From Oscillospiraceae bacterium (lineage in GTDB: Bacteria > Bacillota > Clostridia > Oscillospirales > Ruminococcaceae): DNA of 64,000 bases. A model generated the notes under the pieces. That model ran no database searches. It had not been told where the DNA came from and was given only the letters and a program-made list of their open reading frames with translations. This document shows, one piece after another, positions 45,215 through 53,991 of the stretch (positions are counted from its first letter, which is position 1; every line of letters begins with the position of its first letter). The translations under genes were made by a program, and so were the position numbers. The stretch spans positions 1-64,000 of the forward strand of contig JAGAKZ010000012.1 in assembly GCA_017848115.1 (NCBI GenBank), in the 5' to 3' direction.

Positions 45215-47080
45215 TTACTGCGGTCCAAGAACTACAGGATCTTTTGAAATATACTGTTTAAGGTGACTGAGGTCTGCTATATTAAAACTGCCATCACCGT
45301 TTACATCTGCTACTTCTTCAATATACGAAGTAGTCTTGGTATCGCCAAGAAGGCAAAGGCTAAGCATAGTAAGATCGGAAAGATCAACTTTGCCGTCTTT
45401 GTTAAGGTCACCGTAAACGACTTTTTCAGAGGGTTTATCTGTTGTAGTGGGAGGAGTCGTAGCGTCAGGGTCTTCTGAAGATACACCGTCAGAAAGATTT
45501 ATAGGATATTTTCTGAGATCAGGGAGTTCGTCAAGTGTTATGCAATATTCGCTCTGATAGATCTTTACAAGTTCATCAACAGGATTTATCTGCTGGCTTG
45601 TAAGATAGTTGTTATACCACGGACAGAACCAGAGCCAGCCTGCTTTGTCTTCAAGAAGGTTGTCAAGTGACGGTATAGAGTCATTTTCAGACATAGTAAC
45701 CATTTTGTTGCCGTCTGTACTTGCTACAAGATTGTAGAAAGTTGATGAGATAGATGAGAGATTTGGCATGCCGTCAACTGCGTTATACTTGTCGTAACCT
45801 ACTATATCCACATATTCGTCACCCGGATACCACTGTGGTGATGTAGGGAATGTGTAGCCCGTCCATACCCATATAAGATTATCGAGTCCGTAAACATTTG
45901 TAAGCTGGTCGTAAAGGAGTCTGTAAAGCTTTTTACAGTTTTCAGGACCCTCTGCCCCCCACCAGAACCATGCACCCTCTGCTTCGTGAAGCGGTCTCCA
46001 GAGTACAGGAACATCTGCATCTTCAAGAAGCTGGAGTTTGGAAGCAAGGAATTCTATATCAGCCATGAGAATTTCATTTTCCCATGTACCTTCTTCAAGG
46101 GCTTTTGAAATACTGAATGTTGTGTAACTTGCACTTGCTGATTCAACGTAGAAAAATCTGTTCTGTCTGCCTGTTTCATCAGGATCGGAAGGCATACTCC
46201 AGTGATATGTAACAGTTGCAATACCGCCAAATTTATTTACCCATTCGGCTGTTCTTTCGGCTGCGTTATCGTCCCACATATCGTCAGCTGAACTGTAGTT
46301 AAGAAAATCTATTCCTCTTATAGCAGGCATTTCTCCTGTTTCTTCTAAGATATATTCAAATTCAAGTTCGTTGTCAACTATATATCCAAGATCAGGATTG
46401 GCATTAAGGTTGTAGCTGTGTGAACCGCAGTACTCCTGCTGACCTGATAAAATATTTTTGCCGTATATATCACAAAGGTAACTAAAAAGTCTTTTTGTTG
46501 TGTCATTTGCATTTGGATTTGAAAGCTTTCTTTCAGGATCAAGTTTTGAAACACTTGGGTCTGCGTCTTTTACTACAAGGTAGTCAAACATTGTATAACC
46601 CCAGTAGCCTTTTATCTGAATCTCATTTTTACCTGCTTTCAGAGGAACATATCCTGCAGACATTTCTTCAAATTTTTCACCATACGGAAAACTTACTTCG
46701 CCCTGATTTACGCCGTTTACATTAAGGTACTGAACTTTTTTGTTCATGTCAAAGCACTGACAGTAGCGTATAAGAACTTCATAAAGACCGTCTTCCTCTA
46801 CTTCAACTGTAACTGTAACAGATGAACCTTTTTCAGTGATATTTGCAAAACCTGTTCCCGACCAGTCGGAAATATCAGCGGAGTTTCCGCTTGCGCACTC
46901 GTCAATTTTTGTCCAGCTTTCTGCTTTACAGTTGTCAAAAGCACCATCTTCAAATTCGTACTTAACACCATCGGCAGGTAAAGCATTTACTTTTACAGCC
47001 TTTTCGGTATTTACCGCCGAAACCGAACCAAATGTGAGCACAAACGCTGTAACCGCACTTAAAATTTTGCTTAATTTCAT
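45215..47080 (-). CDS. Secreted GH26 beta-mannanase with CBM35-like and dockerin modules
   Basis: 621 residues. A signal peptide (1-22) is followed by a CBM35-like module (about 38-172, YEFEDGAFDN start) and a GH26 catalytic barrel (about 195-510) with acid/base E366 (WRPLHEAEGAWFWWG) and nucleophile E465 (VTMSENDSIPS). A short Thr/Pro linker then leads to a type I dockerin (557-613) with two calcium loops, GDLNKDGKVDLSDLT and ADVNGDGSFNIADLS. It hydrolyses beta-mannan or glucomannan and would be carried by a scaffoldin. AAAGGA precedes the ATG. A clear promoter lies at 47211-47239. Confidence 0.95.
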   Translation of the reverse strand: MKLSKILSAVTAFVLTFGSVSAVNTEKAVKVNALPADGVKYEFEDGAFDNCKAESWTKIDECASGNSADISDWSGTGFANITEKGSSVTVTVEVEEDGLYEVLIRYCQCFDMNKKVQYLNVNGVNQGEVSFPYGEKFEEMSAGYVPLKAGKNEIQIKGYWGYTMFDYLVVKDADPSVSKLDPERKLSNPNANDTTKRLFSYLCDIYGKNILSGQQEYCGSHSYNLNANPDLGYIVDNELEFEYILEETGEMPAIRGIDFLNYSSADDMWDDNAAERTAEWVNKFGGIATVTYHWSMPSDPDETGRQNRFFYVESASASYTTFSISKALEEGTWENEILMADIEFLASKLQLLEDADVPVLWRPLHEAEGAWFWWGAEGPENCKKLYRLLYDQLTNVYGLDNLIWVWTGYTFPTSPQWYPGDEYVDIVGYDKYNAVDGMPNLSSISSTFYNLVASTDGNKMVTMSENDSIPSLDNLLEDKAGWLWFCPWYNNYLTSQQINPVDELVKIYQSEYCITLDELPDLRKYPINLSDGVSSEDPDATTPPTTTDKPSEKVVYGDLNKDGKVDLSDLTMLSLCLLGDTKTTSYIEEVADVNGDGSFNIADLSHLKQYISKDPVVLGPQ

Positions 47081-47210
47081 AAAAACATTCCTTTCATTTT
47101 AATAACAATCCTCACACAAAACAAATCGAAGTCCATAAAATCATATATACATACACAATGTTTTCTAATTAAAAAACTCCTTAACTAACCTTATGAACTC
47201 TGTTAATTTA

Positions 47211-47239
47211 ATTATAACACAATATCTATGCCAATTCAA
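47211..47239 (-). promoter_or_regulatory. Promoter of the mannanase gene
   Basis: TTGAAT (47234-47239), 17 bp, TATAAT (47211-47216) on the minus strand. Confidence 0.7.
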
Positions 47240-47324
47240 TAGTTTACTATCAACGTCATAATTTTTTTTAAATTTATTTTCAGATGCATTTCACGCAGTA
47301 AAAGTAGCATCTTACGCAAAAATA

Positions 47325-47595
47325 TTGATTTTGGGATTAAAATAAGTTAATATATATACAGGGAAAGAAACTTATAAGTCATAAGACGATTTTAGCAGGA
47401 GATATGAGAAAAACTTTTTTATAAGCTAAAGCGATATGAGAATTATTAAAAGAAGATTACCCCAGGAGAACTATTATCAGCTATGACATATAAGAAATCT
47501 ACATAATAAAATCACCATCCCTCAAAACATTTAACAGTAATATTTTACAAATACACTGATTTCTCCCCTAGAAATCAGTGTATTTGTTTTTGATT
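47325..47595 (+). ncRNA. Possible small RNA with terminator
   Basis: TTGATT (47325-47330), 17 bp, TAATAT (47348-47353), followed by about 200 bases with no long frame and then a strong terminator (CAAATACACTGATTTCT and its complement, 47552-47590, then TTTTTGATT). The span contains short start-stop units behind AGGAG sites. It ends just before the lipoprotein promoter, so it is not that gene's leader. Could also be the tail of an unseen transcript. Confidence 0.35.
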
Positions 47596-47601
47596 AAAAT
47601 A

Positions 47602-47630
47602 TTGACAATAATATAAAAATAAAGTATAAT
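47602..47630 (+). promoter_or_regulatory. Sigma-A promoter of the lipoprotein gene
   Basis: TTGACA (47602-47607), 17 bp, TATAAT (47625-47630): consensus. Confidence 0.85.
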
Positions 47631-47667
47631 AAAAAAGCTTTAATATACTTTTTAAGGAGATTTATAA

Positions 47668-48660
47668 ATGAATAAAAAAATTAACTATATTTTGTGTCTT
47701 GCGATGTCACTTCTTATGTTTTCGTGTGATAAGAAAGAAGAAATAAAGATACCCGAATCAAAGAACGAAACAGAATTTGTAACTGAAGAAAAAGAAACCG
47801 AAACTGATTTGTCTGTAAATTATTACAAAGCAGAAAAAATGTATAAAAGTACAAATTCCAACGATGTAATAGGATTTTACAACGGTCATATGTACACAGA
47901 TGAACGTTCCTTTAATGAAAATTGTTCTAACTTCAAATCATATAAAATCGGTGATATCGACCATAATAAACAATATTCAATAAAAAGCGAACAATTCCCT
48001 GAAGACGATAAAATACGTTGCACCGGACTACTGCAGGCAAGAGAAGAAACTGCAGATGCACATAACATACATATCAAGGATATGAATACCAATAAAGAAA
48101 ATATTATAAGCATACCCAAAAAAGACGGTTATTATATAAAATCAACAACAGCTGTCAATACAGACACTGTATTTGTATACTGGAACGCTGACACAAATGA
48201 TGACAGATTTATATCAGTATATAACAGCAAAGGCGAAGAAACCTCAACAGTAAAGCCCAGACACGCAAACACCAGTGTATTTGATGTAGTTGTTTCTACG
48301 GAAGGACGCGTATTTACATATATAAACGACACTAAAATGTGTTTTGATGAAATCTCCCCCGAAGAAATCAAATTTATTGACACACCAATAACCATAAACC
48401 AGGACGATTATATATTAAAATGTTTTGACGGAAATGAAACATACGACTTTTTCTATTCAACAGAAACCAGTATTTACGGCGTGGACATCGAAAATAACAA
48501 ATGCAAACGTGTTCTTGACATAAATCACAGCGATCTCCCATATGACGTAAGTATTTTTAACTTCTGTCAGGTTGATGACAAAACAATGTATATTTCAACA
48601 GCTCAATCCATCTATAAACTCACAAAAGACGACAGTGTTCCTGTAAAAACAGAATATTAA
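47668..48660 (+). CDS. Putative lipoprotein of unknown function
   Basis: 330 residues. Signal with lipobox LMFSC (Cys 19). A Glu/Lys-rich linker (about 22-45) follows, then repeated beta-strand-like units with FISVYNSKGEE and TFVYWNADTND style segments. These resemble the propeller-like N-terminal part of the large lipoprotein at 57917-60829. Function unknown. AAGGAG precedes the ATG. A terminator follows at 48673-48715. Confidence 0.7.
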   Translation: MNKKINYILCLAMSLLMFSCDKKEEIKIPESKNETEFVTEEKETETDLSVNYYKAEKMYKSTNSNDVIGFYNGHMYTDERSFNENCSNFKSYKIGDIDHNKQYSIKSEQFPEDDKIRCTGLLQAREETADAHNIHIKDMNTNKENIISIPKKDGYYIKSTTAVNTDTVFVYWNADTNDDRFISVYNSKGEETSTVKPRHANTSVFDVVVSTEGRVFTYINDTKMCFDEISPEEIKFIDTPITINQDDYILKCFDGNETYDFFYSTETSIYGVDIENNKCKRVLDINHSDLPYDVSIFNFCQVDDKTMYISTAQSIYKLTKDDSVPVKTEY

Positions 48661-48672
48661 TAAATCATACTC

Positions 48673-48715
48673 CCCAAATAGTTTTCGATATACCGAAAAC
48701 TATTTGGGTTTTTGT
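48673..48715 (+). terminator. Terminator after the lipoprotein gene
   Basis: CCCAAATAGTTTTCG pairs with CGAAAACTATTTGGG around six bases, then TTTTTG. Confidence 0.9.
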
Positions 48716-48716
48716 G

Positions 48717-48745
48717 TTGACTTTTCGGTATAACTATGATAAACT
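48717..48745 (+). promoter_or_regulatory. Promoter of the DUF4143-type ATPase gene
   Basis: TTGACT (48717-48722), 17 bp, TAAACT (48740-48745), directly after the previous terminator. Confidence 0.6.
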
Positions 48746-48775
48746 TTAAATAACATTAAAGCGGAGGTTATACTT

Positions 48776-49972
48776 GTGATAAAACGTGAATCCTACATGA
48801 AACAAATACGTCCGTTTATTGGACAAAATATAGTAAAGGTACTTACAGGAATACGCAGATGCGGAAAATCTGTTATGTTAAAGCTGATTCAGGAAGAACT
48901 TCTGAATCAGGGTATTTCTGATACAGATTTTCTGTCTATAAATTTTGAATCAAAAGCAACAGCACATATTCACAGTACCGATTCAACATATACCTATATC
49001 AAAAATTTTTCAAAAGACAAAAACAGAAAGATATATCTTTTCTTTGACGAAATACAGGAACTCGCAGGTTGGGAAACACTTGTAAACTCCTGTATGATCG
49101 ACTTTGACTGCGATATTTATATAACAGGTTCAAACGCAAAACTTCTCTCAGGCGAACTTGCTACTTACCTTGCAGGACGATATGTAAAAATAAATGTATA
49201 TCCTTTTTCATTTCAGGAGGTAATGGCTATCTTACCCGATACTTCCGAAACCGAAGCTTTTCAGACTTATCTGCGCTGGGGCGGAATGCCGTTTCTTTAT
49301 CAGTTTCCTATGAATGATAACAGCAAAATACAGTACCTCAGTGATATTTATGATTCTATAATTTTAAAAGATATCGTAACACGCAACAATATACGTGACG
49401 TTGAACAATTTCAGAGAATACTGCTATACTTTATAAGCAATATAGGAAATACTTTTTCCTCTTCTACGATCATAAAATACCTAAAAAGCGAAAACCGCAA
49501 AATTTCGAGTGAAACTATTTACAATTATATCGAATACTGTCGCAGTGCCTGTCTTTTGCATCTCGTATCAAGGCAGGATATTGTCGGGAAAAAAATTCTG
49601 CAGTTTCAGGAAAAAATATATCTTACCGATCATGGAATTCGTGAGGCGATATACGGAAACAATACCCGTGACATAGGTCAGATCCTTGAAAATATAGTAT
49701 ATATCGAACTATTACGCAGAGGATATAAAGTAACTGTCGGGAAAAATGAAAATCTTGAAGTGGATTTCGTAGCTCAGACAAACGGACAAAAAATATACTA
49801 TCAGGTCGCATACCTGCTTGCCTCAGAAGAAACCATAGAACGTGAATTCGGAGCATTACGCAGGATAGACGATAATTATCCGAAATATGTACTGTCACTG
49901 GATGAATTTGATATGAGTCGTGACGGATATATTCATCTTAATCTCCGAAAATTTTTATTACAGGAATCATAA
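48776..49972 (+). CDS. AAA_14 / DUF4143 P-loop ATPase
   Basis: 398 residues. P-loop TGIRRCGKSVMLK (about 24-36), Walker B-like IYLFFDEIQEL (about 87-97), a sensor-like YITGSNAKLLSGEL, then the DUF4143 winged-helix and nuclease-like C-terminal part (EVDFVAQ, about 325). The role of this wide family is unclear; members occur as mobile single genes that vary between strains. GTG start, with GCGGAGG eight bases upstream. Monocistronic, terminator after it. Confidence 0.88.
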   Translation: MIKRESYMKQIRPFIGQNIVKVLTGIRRCGKSVMLKLIQEELLNQGISDTDFLSINFESKATAHIHSTDSTYTYIKNFSKDKNRKIYLFFDEIQELAGWETLVNSCMIDFDCDIYITGSNAKLLSGELATYLAGRYVKINVYPFSFQEVMAILPDTSETEAFQTYLRWGGMPFLYQFPMNDNSKIQYLSDIYDSIILKDIVTRNNIRDVEQFQRILLYFISNIGNTFSSSTIIKYLKSENRKISSETIYNYIEYCRSACLLHLVSRQDIVGKKILQFQEKIYLTDHGIREAIYGNNTRDIGQILENIVYIELLRRGYKVTVGKNENLEVDFVAQTNGQKIYYQVAYLLASEETIEREFGALRRIDDNYPKYVLSLDEFDMSRDGYIHLNLRKFLLQES

Positions 49973-49983
49973 AGTTTTACACA

Positions 49984-50032
49984 GCAAAAACGAACTATGT
50001 TGAAAATCACAATAGTCCGTTTTTGCTGTTTT
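49984..50032. terminator. Terminator between the ATPase and dockerin genes
   Basis: AGCAAAAACG(A)ACTAT pairs with AATAGTCCGTTTTTGCT; T-rich after on the plus strand. Confidence 0.7.
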
Positions 50033-50085
50033 CTTTATTTTATTTTATCAGAGAGATATTTTAACTATTTAGCCTTTACATATAC

Positions 50086-51063
50086 TCAGATGCCTTTTGT
50101 TATCATCATCTTCAACGTCGGAAGGTCTGCAATATTTACCTTACCGTCATTATTTACATCGACCTGCATAAGCTCATATTCATCAAAACTCTTGTCACCT
50201 AACAGATAAAGCGAAAGTTCTGTAAGGTCTGTAAGGTCTGTTACTCCATCAAGATTAGCATCTCCACTGCCATAAGATGCAACCATACCGCCGGCATCCG
50301 GAATATCTAAAACATCTCTTGTTGTAGTAGTAACCCCTGCACATGGAATATCAAAAATATCTGTTGTTGTCGTCACCATGGTTTCAGGTTCTGACGAATA
50401 CGATGTTCCTACTGTTGTTGTTGTCACTGTTGTCGTAGTAGTAGTAACTGCTTCTGTCGGCACTGATGTTCCTATTGTAGGATACATATCCCATTCTGAC
50501 AAAGTTGTTGTAACAGGTGGCTCAGGCGCTTGTGTTCCTACTGTCATTTGTGTTACCGTATATGCACAGTCACTGCAATAGAAACGGTTCATAATATACT
50601 CACCCTGATATCCGGGAGTCATATTTCCGCATTTGAAACATTCGTATTCGGCAACCGCCACACCTGCTGTAGGCGGAAAAGCTTCCAGATAACAATCATA
50701 ACAGTAAAAATCTAAAAGATACTCATCATTTTCTTCAAAGAATCCTTCACCTTCCCAGAATACTCCTCCGCAATCAACGCACTCATACAATTCTTCCGGT
50801 AATGTTGTAGTTGGTCCCGGAGTTGTTCCGTGATCGTAATATGTACCGAGAACTTCCGGTGCAGTAGTAGTTGTAGTGGTCATTGTTTCTTCGTAATATT
50901 CATACAGATTAGAACTCTCTATATTACTCAGATGTACAACTCTTGTGTTTCCATTTGTAACTTCTACAGCTTCCGCAGTCTGAATTTGTAGTCCCGGATT
51001 ACCCGATGCACCAACTGCCATAGCTGCAAGCAGAGATGATATTTGTTTTGTAAACTTTTTCAT
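50086..51063 (-). CDS. Secreted zinc-ribbon protein with dockerin
   Basis: 325 residues. A signal peptide (about 1-30) precedes two LIM/zinc-ribbon-like units: C-x2-C...C-x2-C in YECVDCGGVFW...FYCYDC (about 93-125) and YECFKCGNMTP...FYCSDC (about 140-167). Thr-rich linkers (about 60-80, 185-250) lead to a C-terminal dockerin with two loops, GDANLDGVTDLTDLT and VDVNNDGKVNIADLP. No catalytic domain is visible. Two cysteine-rich units outside the cell are odd. The start is ATG 51063 after GGAGGAG. Encoded downstream of a radical SAM/SPASM enzyme, in the same orientation. Confidence 0.82.
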   Translation of the reverse strand: MKKFTKQISSLLAAMAVGASGNPGLQIQTAEAVEVTNGNTRVVHLSNIESSNLYEYYEETMTTTTTTAPEVLGTYYDHGTTPGPTTTLPEELYECVDCGGVFWEGEGFFEENDEYLLDFYCYDCYLEAFPPTAGVAVAEYECFKCGNMTPGYQGEYIMNRFYCSDCAYTVTQMTVGTQAPEPPVTTTLSEWDMYPTIGTSVPTEAVTTTTTTVTTTTVGTSYSSEPETMVTTTTDIFDIPCAGVTTTTRDVLDIPDAGGMVASYGSGDANLDGVTDLTDLTELSLYLLGDKSFDEYELMQVDVNNDGKVNIADLPTLKMMITKGI

Positions 51064-51114
51064 TTGAAACTCCTCCTTAAAATCCTGAAAAAAATCTAAC
51101 GTCAAAAGTCTTTA

Positions 51115-51149
51115 TATTATTAATACTTTTCAAAAGACATAAAAGCTAC
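51115..51149 (-). promoter_or_regulatory. Bipartite element upstream of the dockerin gene
   Basis: Minus strand: GTAGCTTTT, 13 bases, AGTATTAATAATA. The same two boxes at the same spacing lie upstream of the radical SAM gene at 52160-52194. They do not match a sigma-A promoter. Confidence 0.6.
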
Positions 51150-51156
51150 ATGTTTT

Positions 51157-52128
51157 TTAAAATCTTCCCATTCTTTTAAATTTATTTAAAACAGTAAGTA
51201 TAAGTACCTGCTGTTCTATGCATTGAGCCTCAGAAATATTATCAAGTCCGCCTGTTGATGACATTTTCTTGCACGCACATGAATTGTCACAGTACTGGGA
51301 GATCTCGCAGTCAAGGCAACGCTCGGACATATTTGAATAATTTTTATACCTTGCCTCCGCCTTGCTTGTATCAATGCCCTTAAAAATATCACCGCACTGA
51401 AAATCAGAAAGATTTTGAAACTGTACACAGGGATATATCTTTCCGTCCCAGTTGATAAAGAGCTTTTTCTTACATATTTCACACTTTGAATTTCTTTTGC
51501 CTTTTACTATTTCCTCTTTGTATCTCAGTTCTTTTACCGTTATCCCCTCTACATCAACAACTTTTTCCCATACATCTTTAAGTTCATCGGCAAATGTATC
51601 CATATCATCAACTTCAAGAAATGAATCCATAACATAAGATACAAATTTTATTCCCATATCCTTAAAATAAAGCGTATTTTCATAAAGGTCCTTCATAGTT
51701 TTTTCGGTATAAACCAACTGAAGAAGCGTATCAGGCTGATATTTCAGAAGCATCTTTACCTTTTCGGACAGTTCTTCTGCTTTTATTCCTCTTGCCGAAC
51801 AGTCTTTACCGTCGTGAGAAACATTTATTATAGTTTTATGTTCAGAACACCATCTTGCAAAATGTTCATCAAGAAGCATACCGTTTGAAGTAATAACAAA
51901 CCTCTTTGCTTTTATCGAAGTTATAAATTTTTTCAGAAGATCCTTGTAAAGCAAAGGTTCTCCTCCGAAAAGATATACTATATTTGCATCATTTGCCTCA
52001 TTTATAAACTTTATAATTCTGTCACCTGTCTTGTCATTTATAGCCCCTAACGTCGTATTCAGCCTTTTTTCATAGCAATACTGACACTTCAGATTACACT
52101 TATTTGTTACGCTTATAATGTAGTCCAT
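51157..52128 (-). CDS. Radical SAM enzyme with SPASM-like domain
   Basis: 323 residues. The 4Fe-4S/SAM motif is C11-x3-C15-x2-C18 (CNLKCQYC), with the GGEP motif FGGEPLLY (about 55). A cysteine-rich C-terminal SPASM-like domain (about 218-310) has CEICKK, YPCVQF, CGD, CLDCEISQYCDNSC and a last Cys. Members modify peptides or activate enzymes (sulfatase, AdoMet-derived crosslinks). No short precursor peptide gene was found beside it. The nearest co-oriented gene encodes a Cys-rich secreted dockerin protein, a possible substrate. GAGGTG precedes the ATG. Confidence 0.88.
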   Translation of the reverse strand: MDYIISVTNKCNLKCQYCYEKRLNTTLGAINDKTGDRIIKFINEANDANIVYLFGGEPLLYKDLLKKFITSIKAKRFVITSNGMLLDEHFARWCSEHKTIINVSHDGKDCSARGIKAEELSEKVKMLLKYQPDTLLQLVYTEKTMKDLYENTLYFKDMGIKFVSYVMDSFLEVDDMDTFADELKDVWEKVVDVEGITVKELRYKEEIVKGKRNSKCEICKKKLFINWDGKIYPCVQFQNLSDFQCGDIFKGIDTSKAEARYKNYSNMSERCLDCEISQYCDNSCACKKMSSTGGLDNISEAQCIEQQVLILTVLNKFKRMGRF

Positions 52129-52159
52129 TTTTCACACCTCTTTGCACTTAAACTCTCCT

Positions 52160-52194
52160 TATTAATAATACTTCACAACTTTCAAAAAAGCTAC
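52160..52194 (-). promoter_or_regulatory. Bipartite element upstream of the radical SAM gene
   Basis: Minus strand: GTAGCTTTT, 13 bases, AGTATTATTAATA, 32 bp before the start codon. See 51115-51149. Confidence 0.6.
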
Positions 52195-52228
52195 AGTATT
52201 TAAAAAAAAACAAAAAAAATTTTTTCAC

Positions 52229-52257
52229 TTGTATTTCCCCTGATTTTATTATATAAT
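52229..52257 (+). promoter_or_regulatory. Promoter of rnhA
   Basis: TTGTAT (52229-52234), 17 bp, TATAAT (52252-52257). Confidence 0.55.
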
Positions 52258-52333
52258 TAAGAAACTAAGAAAACACTGATCAAACCGGAAATCCGGCTTT
52301 GCCAAATTTCTAAAAACGGGAGAAATGATTATA

Positions 52334-52783
52334 ATGAATGATAAAAAATTTGTCGAAATATTTACAGACGGTGCTTGCAGTGGAAATCCCGGACCGGGTG
52401 GATATGGAGTTATTTTACGCTACAACGGACATATAAAGGAACTATCAGGCGGAGACAGTGCCACTACAAACAACCGAATGGAACTTACCGCAGTTATCAG
52501 GGCACTTGATGCTCTCAAAGAACCTTGCAAAGTAACTCTTACAACAGACAGTCAGTACGTTGTAAACAGCGTGGAAAAAAAGTGGCTCTATAACTGGGAA
52601 AAGAAAAACTGGATACGTTCAAAAAACGACCCTGTTCCCAATACTGACTTATGGAAACAACTTATACCGCTTCTTGAAAAACACGAAGTAAAATTTGTAT
52701 GGGTCAGAGGTCACAACGGACACCCCGAAAATGAACGTTGTGACGAACTTGCAGTAATTGAGCGTGATAAATACAGCAGATAA
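52334..52783 (+). CDS. rnhA: Ribonuclease HI
   Basis: 149 residues. It cuts RNA in RNA-DNA hybrids with two metal ions. The four acidic residues are in [13 protein letters not shown] (Asp), NRMELTAVI (Glu), TTDSQYVV (Asp) and NERCDELA (Asp). The length and order match bacterial RNase HI. Start at ATG 52334, with ATG 52325 as an option; GGGAG lies just before both. It is followed by a cysteine desulfurase 15 bp later. Confidence 0.94.
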   Translation: MNDKKFVEIFTDGACSGNPGPGGYGVILRYNGHIKELSGGDSATTNNRMELTAVIRALDALKEPCKVTLTTDSQYVVNSVEKKWLYNWEKKNWIRSKNDPVPNTDLWKQLIPLLEKHEVKFVWVRGHNGHPENERCDELAVIERDKYSR

Positions 52784-52797
52784 GAGGATAAGTAGCA

Positions 52798-53940
52798 ATG
52801 AAAAAAATCATTTATGCGGATAATGCCTCTACTACCTGCATTTCTGAAAATGTACTGGGCAGTATGATGCCTTTTCTTACAAATAACTTCGGAAATCCTT
52901 CAAGTGTCCACCGACTCGGACGTGATGCAAAAAAAGCACTCGAAGAAGCAAGACTAAAAATTGCAAAGGCTCTCAGTTGCGATAAAAATGAGATTTTTTT
53001 TACAAGCGGAGGCACCGAGTCAAATAACCATGCCCTTACAGTCACCGCTAAAAGCGAACTTAAAAAAGGCAAAAACCATATTATCACTACAAATATAGAA
53101 CATCATTCTGTTATAAACACCTGCAAATATCTTAAAGAAAACAACTTTGACATAACATTTGTAAAATCAGACCATAACGGCTTTGTAAACCCTGATGACA
53201 TCAGAAATGCCATAACCGATAAAACAGCACTTGTTTCTGTAATGTACGCCAACAACGAAATAGGTACAATCCAGCCTGTAAAAGAAATCGGTGATATATG
53301 CAAAAAAAACAACATCTTATTTCACACAGATGCTGTTCAGGCATTTGGTCACACAAGTATAGATCTGAAAGAATCAGCCATTGATATGCTTTCACTATCG
53401 GGTCATAAGTTTCACGCTCCAAAAGGAACAGGTGTGCTGTACATAAGAAACGGTACAGATATGCAACCGCTGATATACGGCGGTGCACAGGAAAAAAACA
53501 TACGTGCAGGAACAGAAAACCTTGCTTCTATAATCGGTATGGGCACTGCATCGGCAGAAGCTGTAAACGGCATAGATGAAAAAAACAAGCTTACCGCTAA
53601 AAAACGTGACTATCTTATGAAAAATCTGCTTTCTGTATCAGGTATAAGATTAAACGGCAGTCATGAAAACCGCTTATGCGGAAATCTGAACATAATGATA
53701 GAAGGAGTAGACAGCGAAAGCATGATACTTACACTTGACCTCAAAGGAATATGTGTATCGGGTGCTTCCGCCTGTACTACCGGCGACACCGAACCTTCAC
53801 ACGTATTGCTCGCTCTCGGACTTACTCCGCAGGAAGCACTTTCATCAATACGTTTTTCAATCGACGAAACTATCACTTACGAAGAACTTGACTATATCTG
53901 CGAATGTGTAAATGGCTGCGTAAAAAAGTTAAGAAAATAA
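52798..53940 (+). CDS. Cysteine desulfurase (NifS/IscS type)
   Basis: 380 residues. It removes sulfur from cysteine via PLP and a persulfide for Fe-S, tRNA thiolation or cofactor synthesis. It begins IIYADNASTT, with PLP lysine in SLSGHKFHAPKG (about 200), TGGTESNNHAL-like block near 70, and the active cysteine in SGASACTTGDTEPSHVL (about 325). It lies next to rnhA and not beside iscU or mnmA, so the acceptor is unknown. GAGG lies upstream of the ATG. Terminator follows. Confidence 0.93.
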   Translation: MKKIIYADNASTTCISENVLGSMMPFLTNNFGNPSSVHRLGRDAKKALEEARLKIAKALSCDKNEIFFTSGGTESNNHALTVTAKSELKKGKNHIITTNIEHHSVINTCKYLKENNFDITFVKSDHNGFVNPDDIRNAITDKTALVSVMYANNEIGTIQPVKEIGDICKKNNILFHTDAVQAFGHTSIDLKESAIDMLSLSGHKFHAPKGTGVLYIRNGTDMQPLIYGGAQEKNIRAGTENLASIIGMGTASAEAVNGIDEKNKLTAKKRDYLMKNLLSVSGIRLNGSHENRLCGNLNIMIEGVDSESMILTLDLKGICVSGASACTTGDTEPSHVLLALGLTPQEALSSIRFSIDETITYEELDYICECVNGCVKKLRK

Positions 53941-53985
53941 AAAAACAGTACAGTTTTCTTTTTACAGAATGCTGTACTGTTTTTG
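53941..53985. terminator. Terminator between the desulfurase and TPM genes
   Basis: AAAAACAGTACAG pairs with CTGTACTGTTTTT. It is usable in both directions. Confidence 0.82.
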
Positions 53986-53991
53986 TATTAA

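Noticed and set aside
45263..45478. Plus-strand open frame opposite the dockerin of the mannanase
   Set aside because: It is the antisense of a well-supported domain and has no ribosome site.
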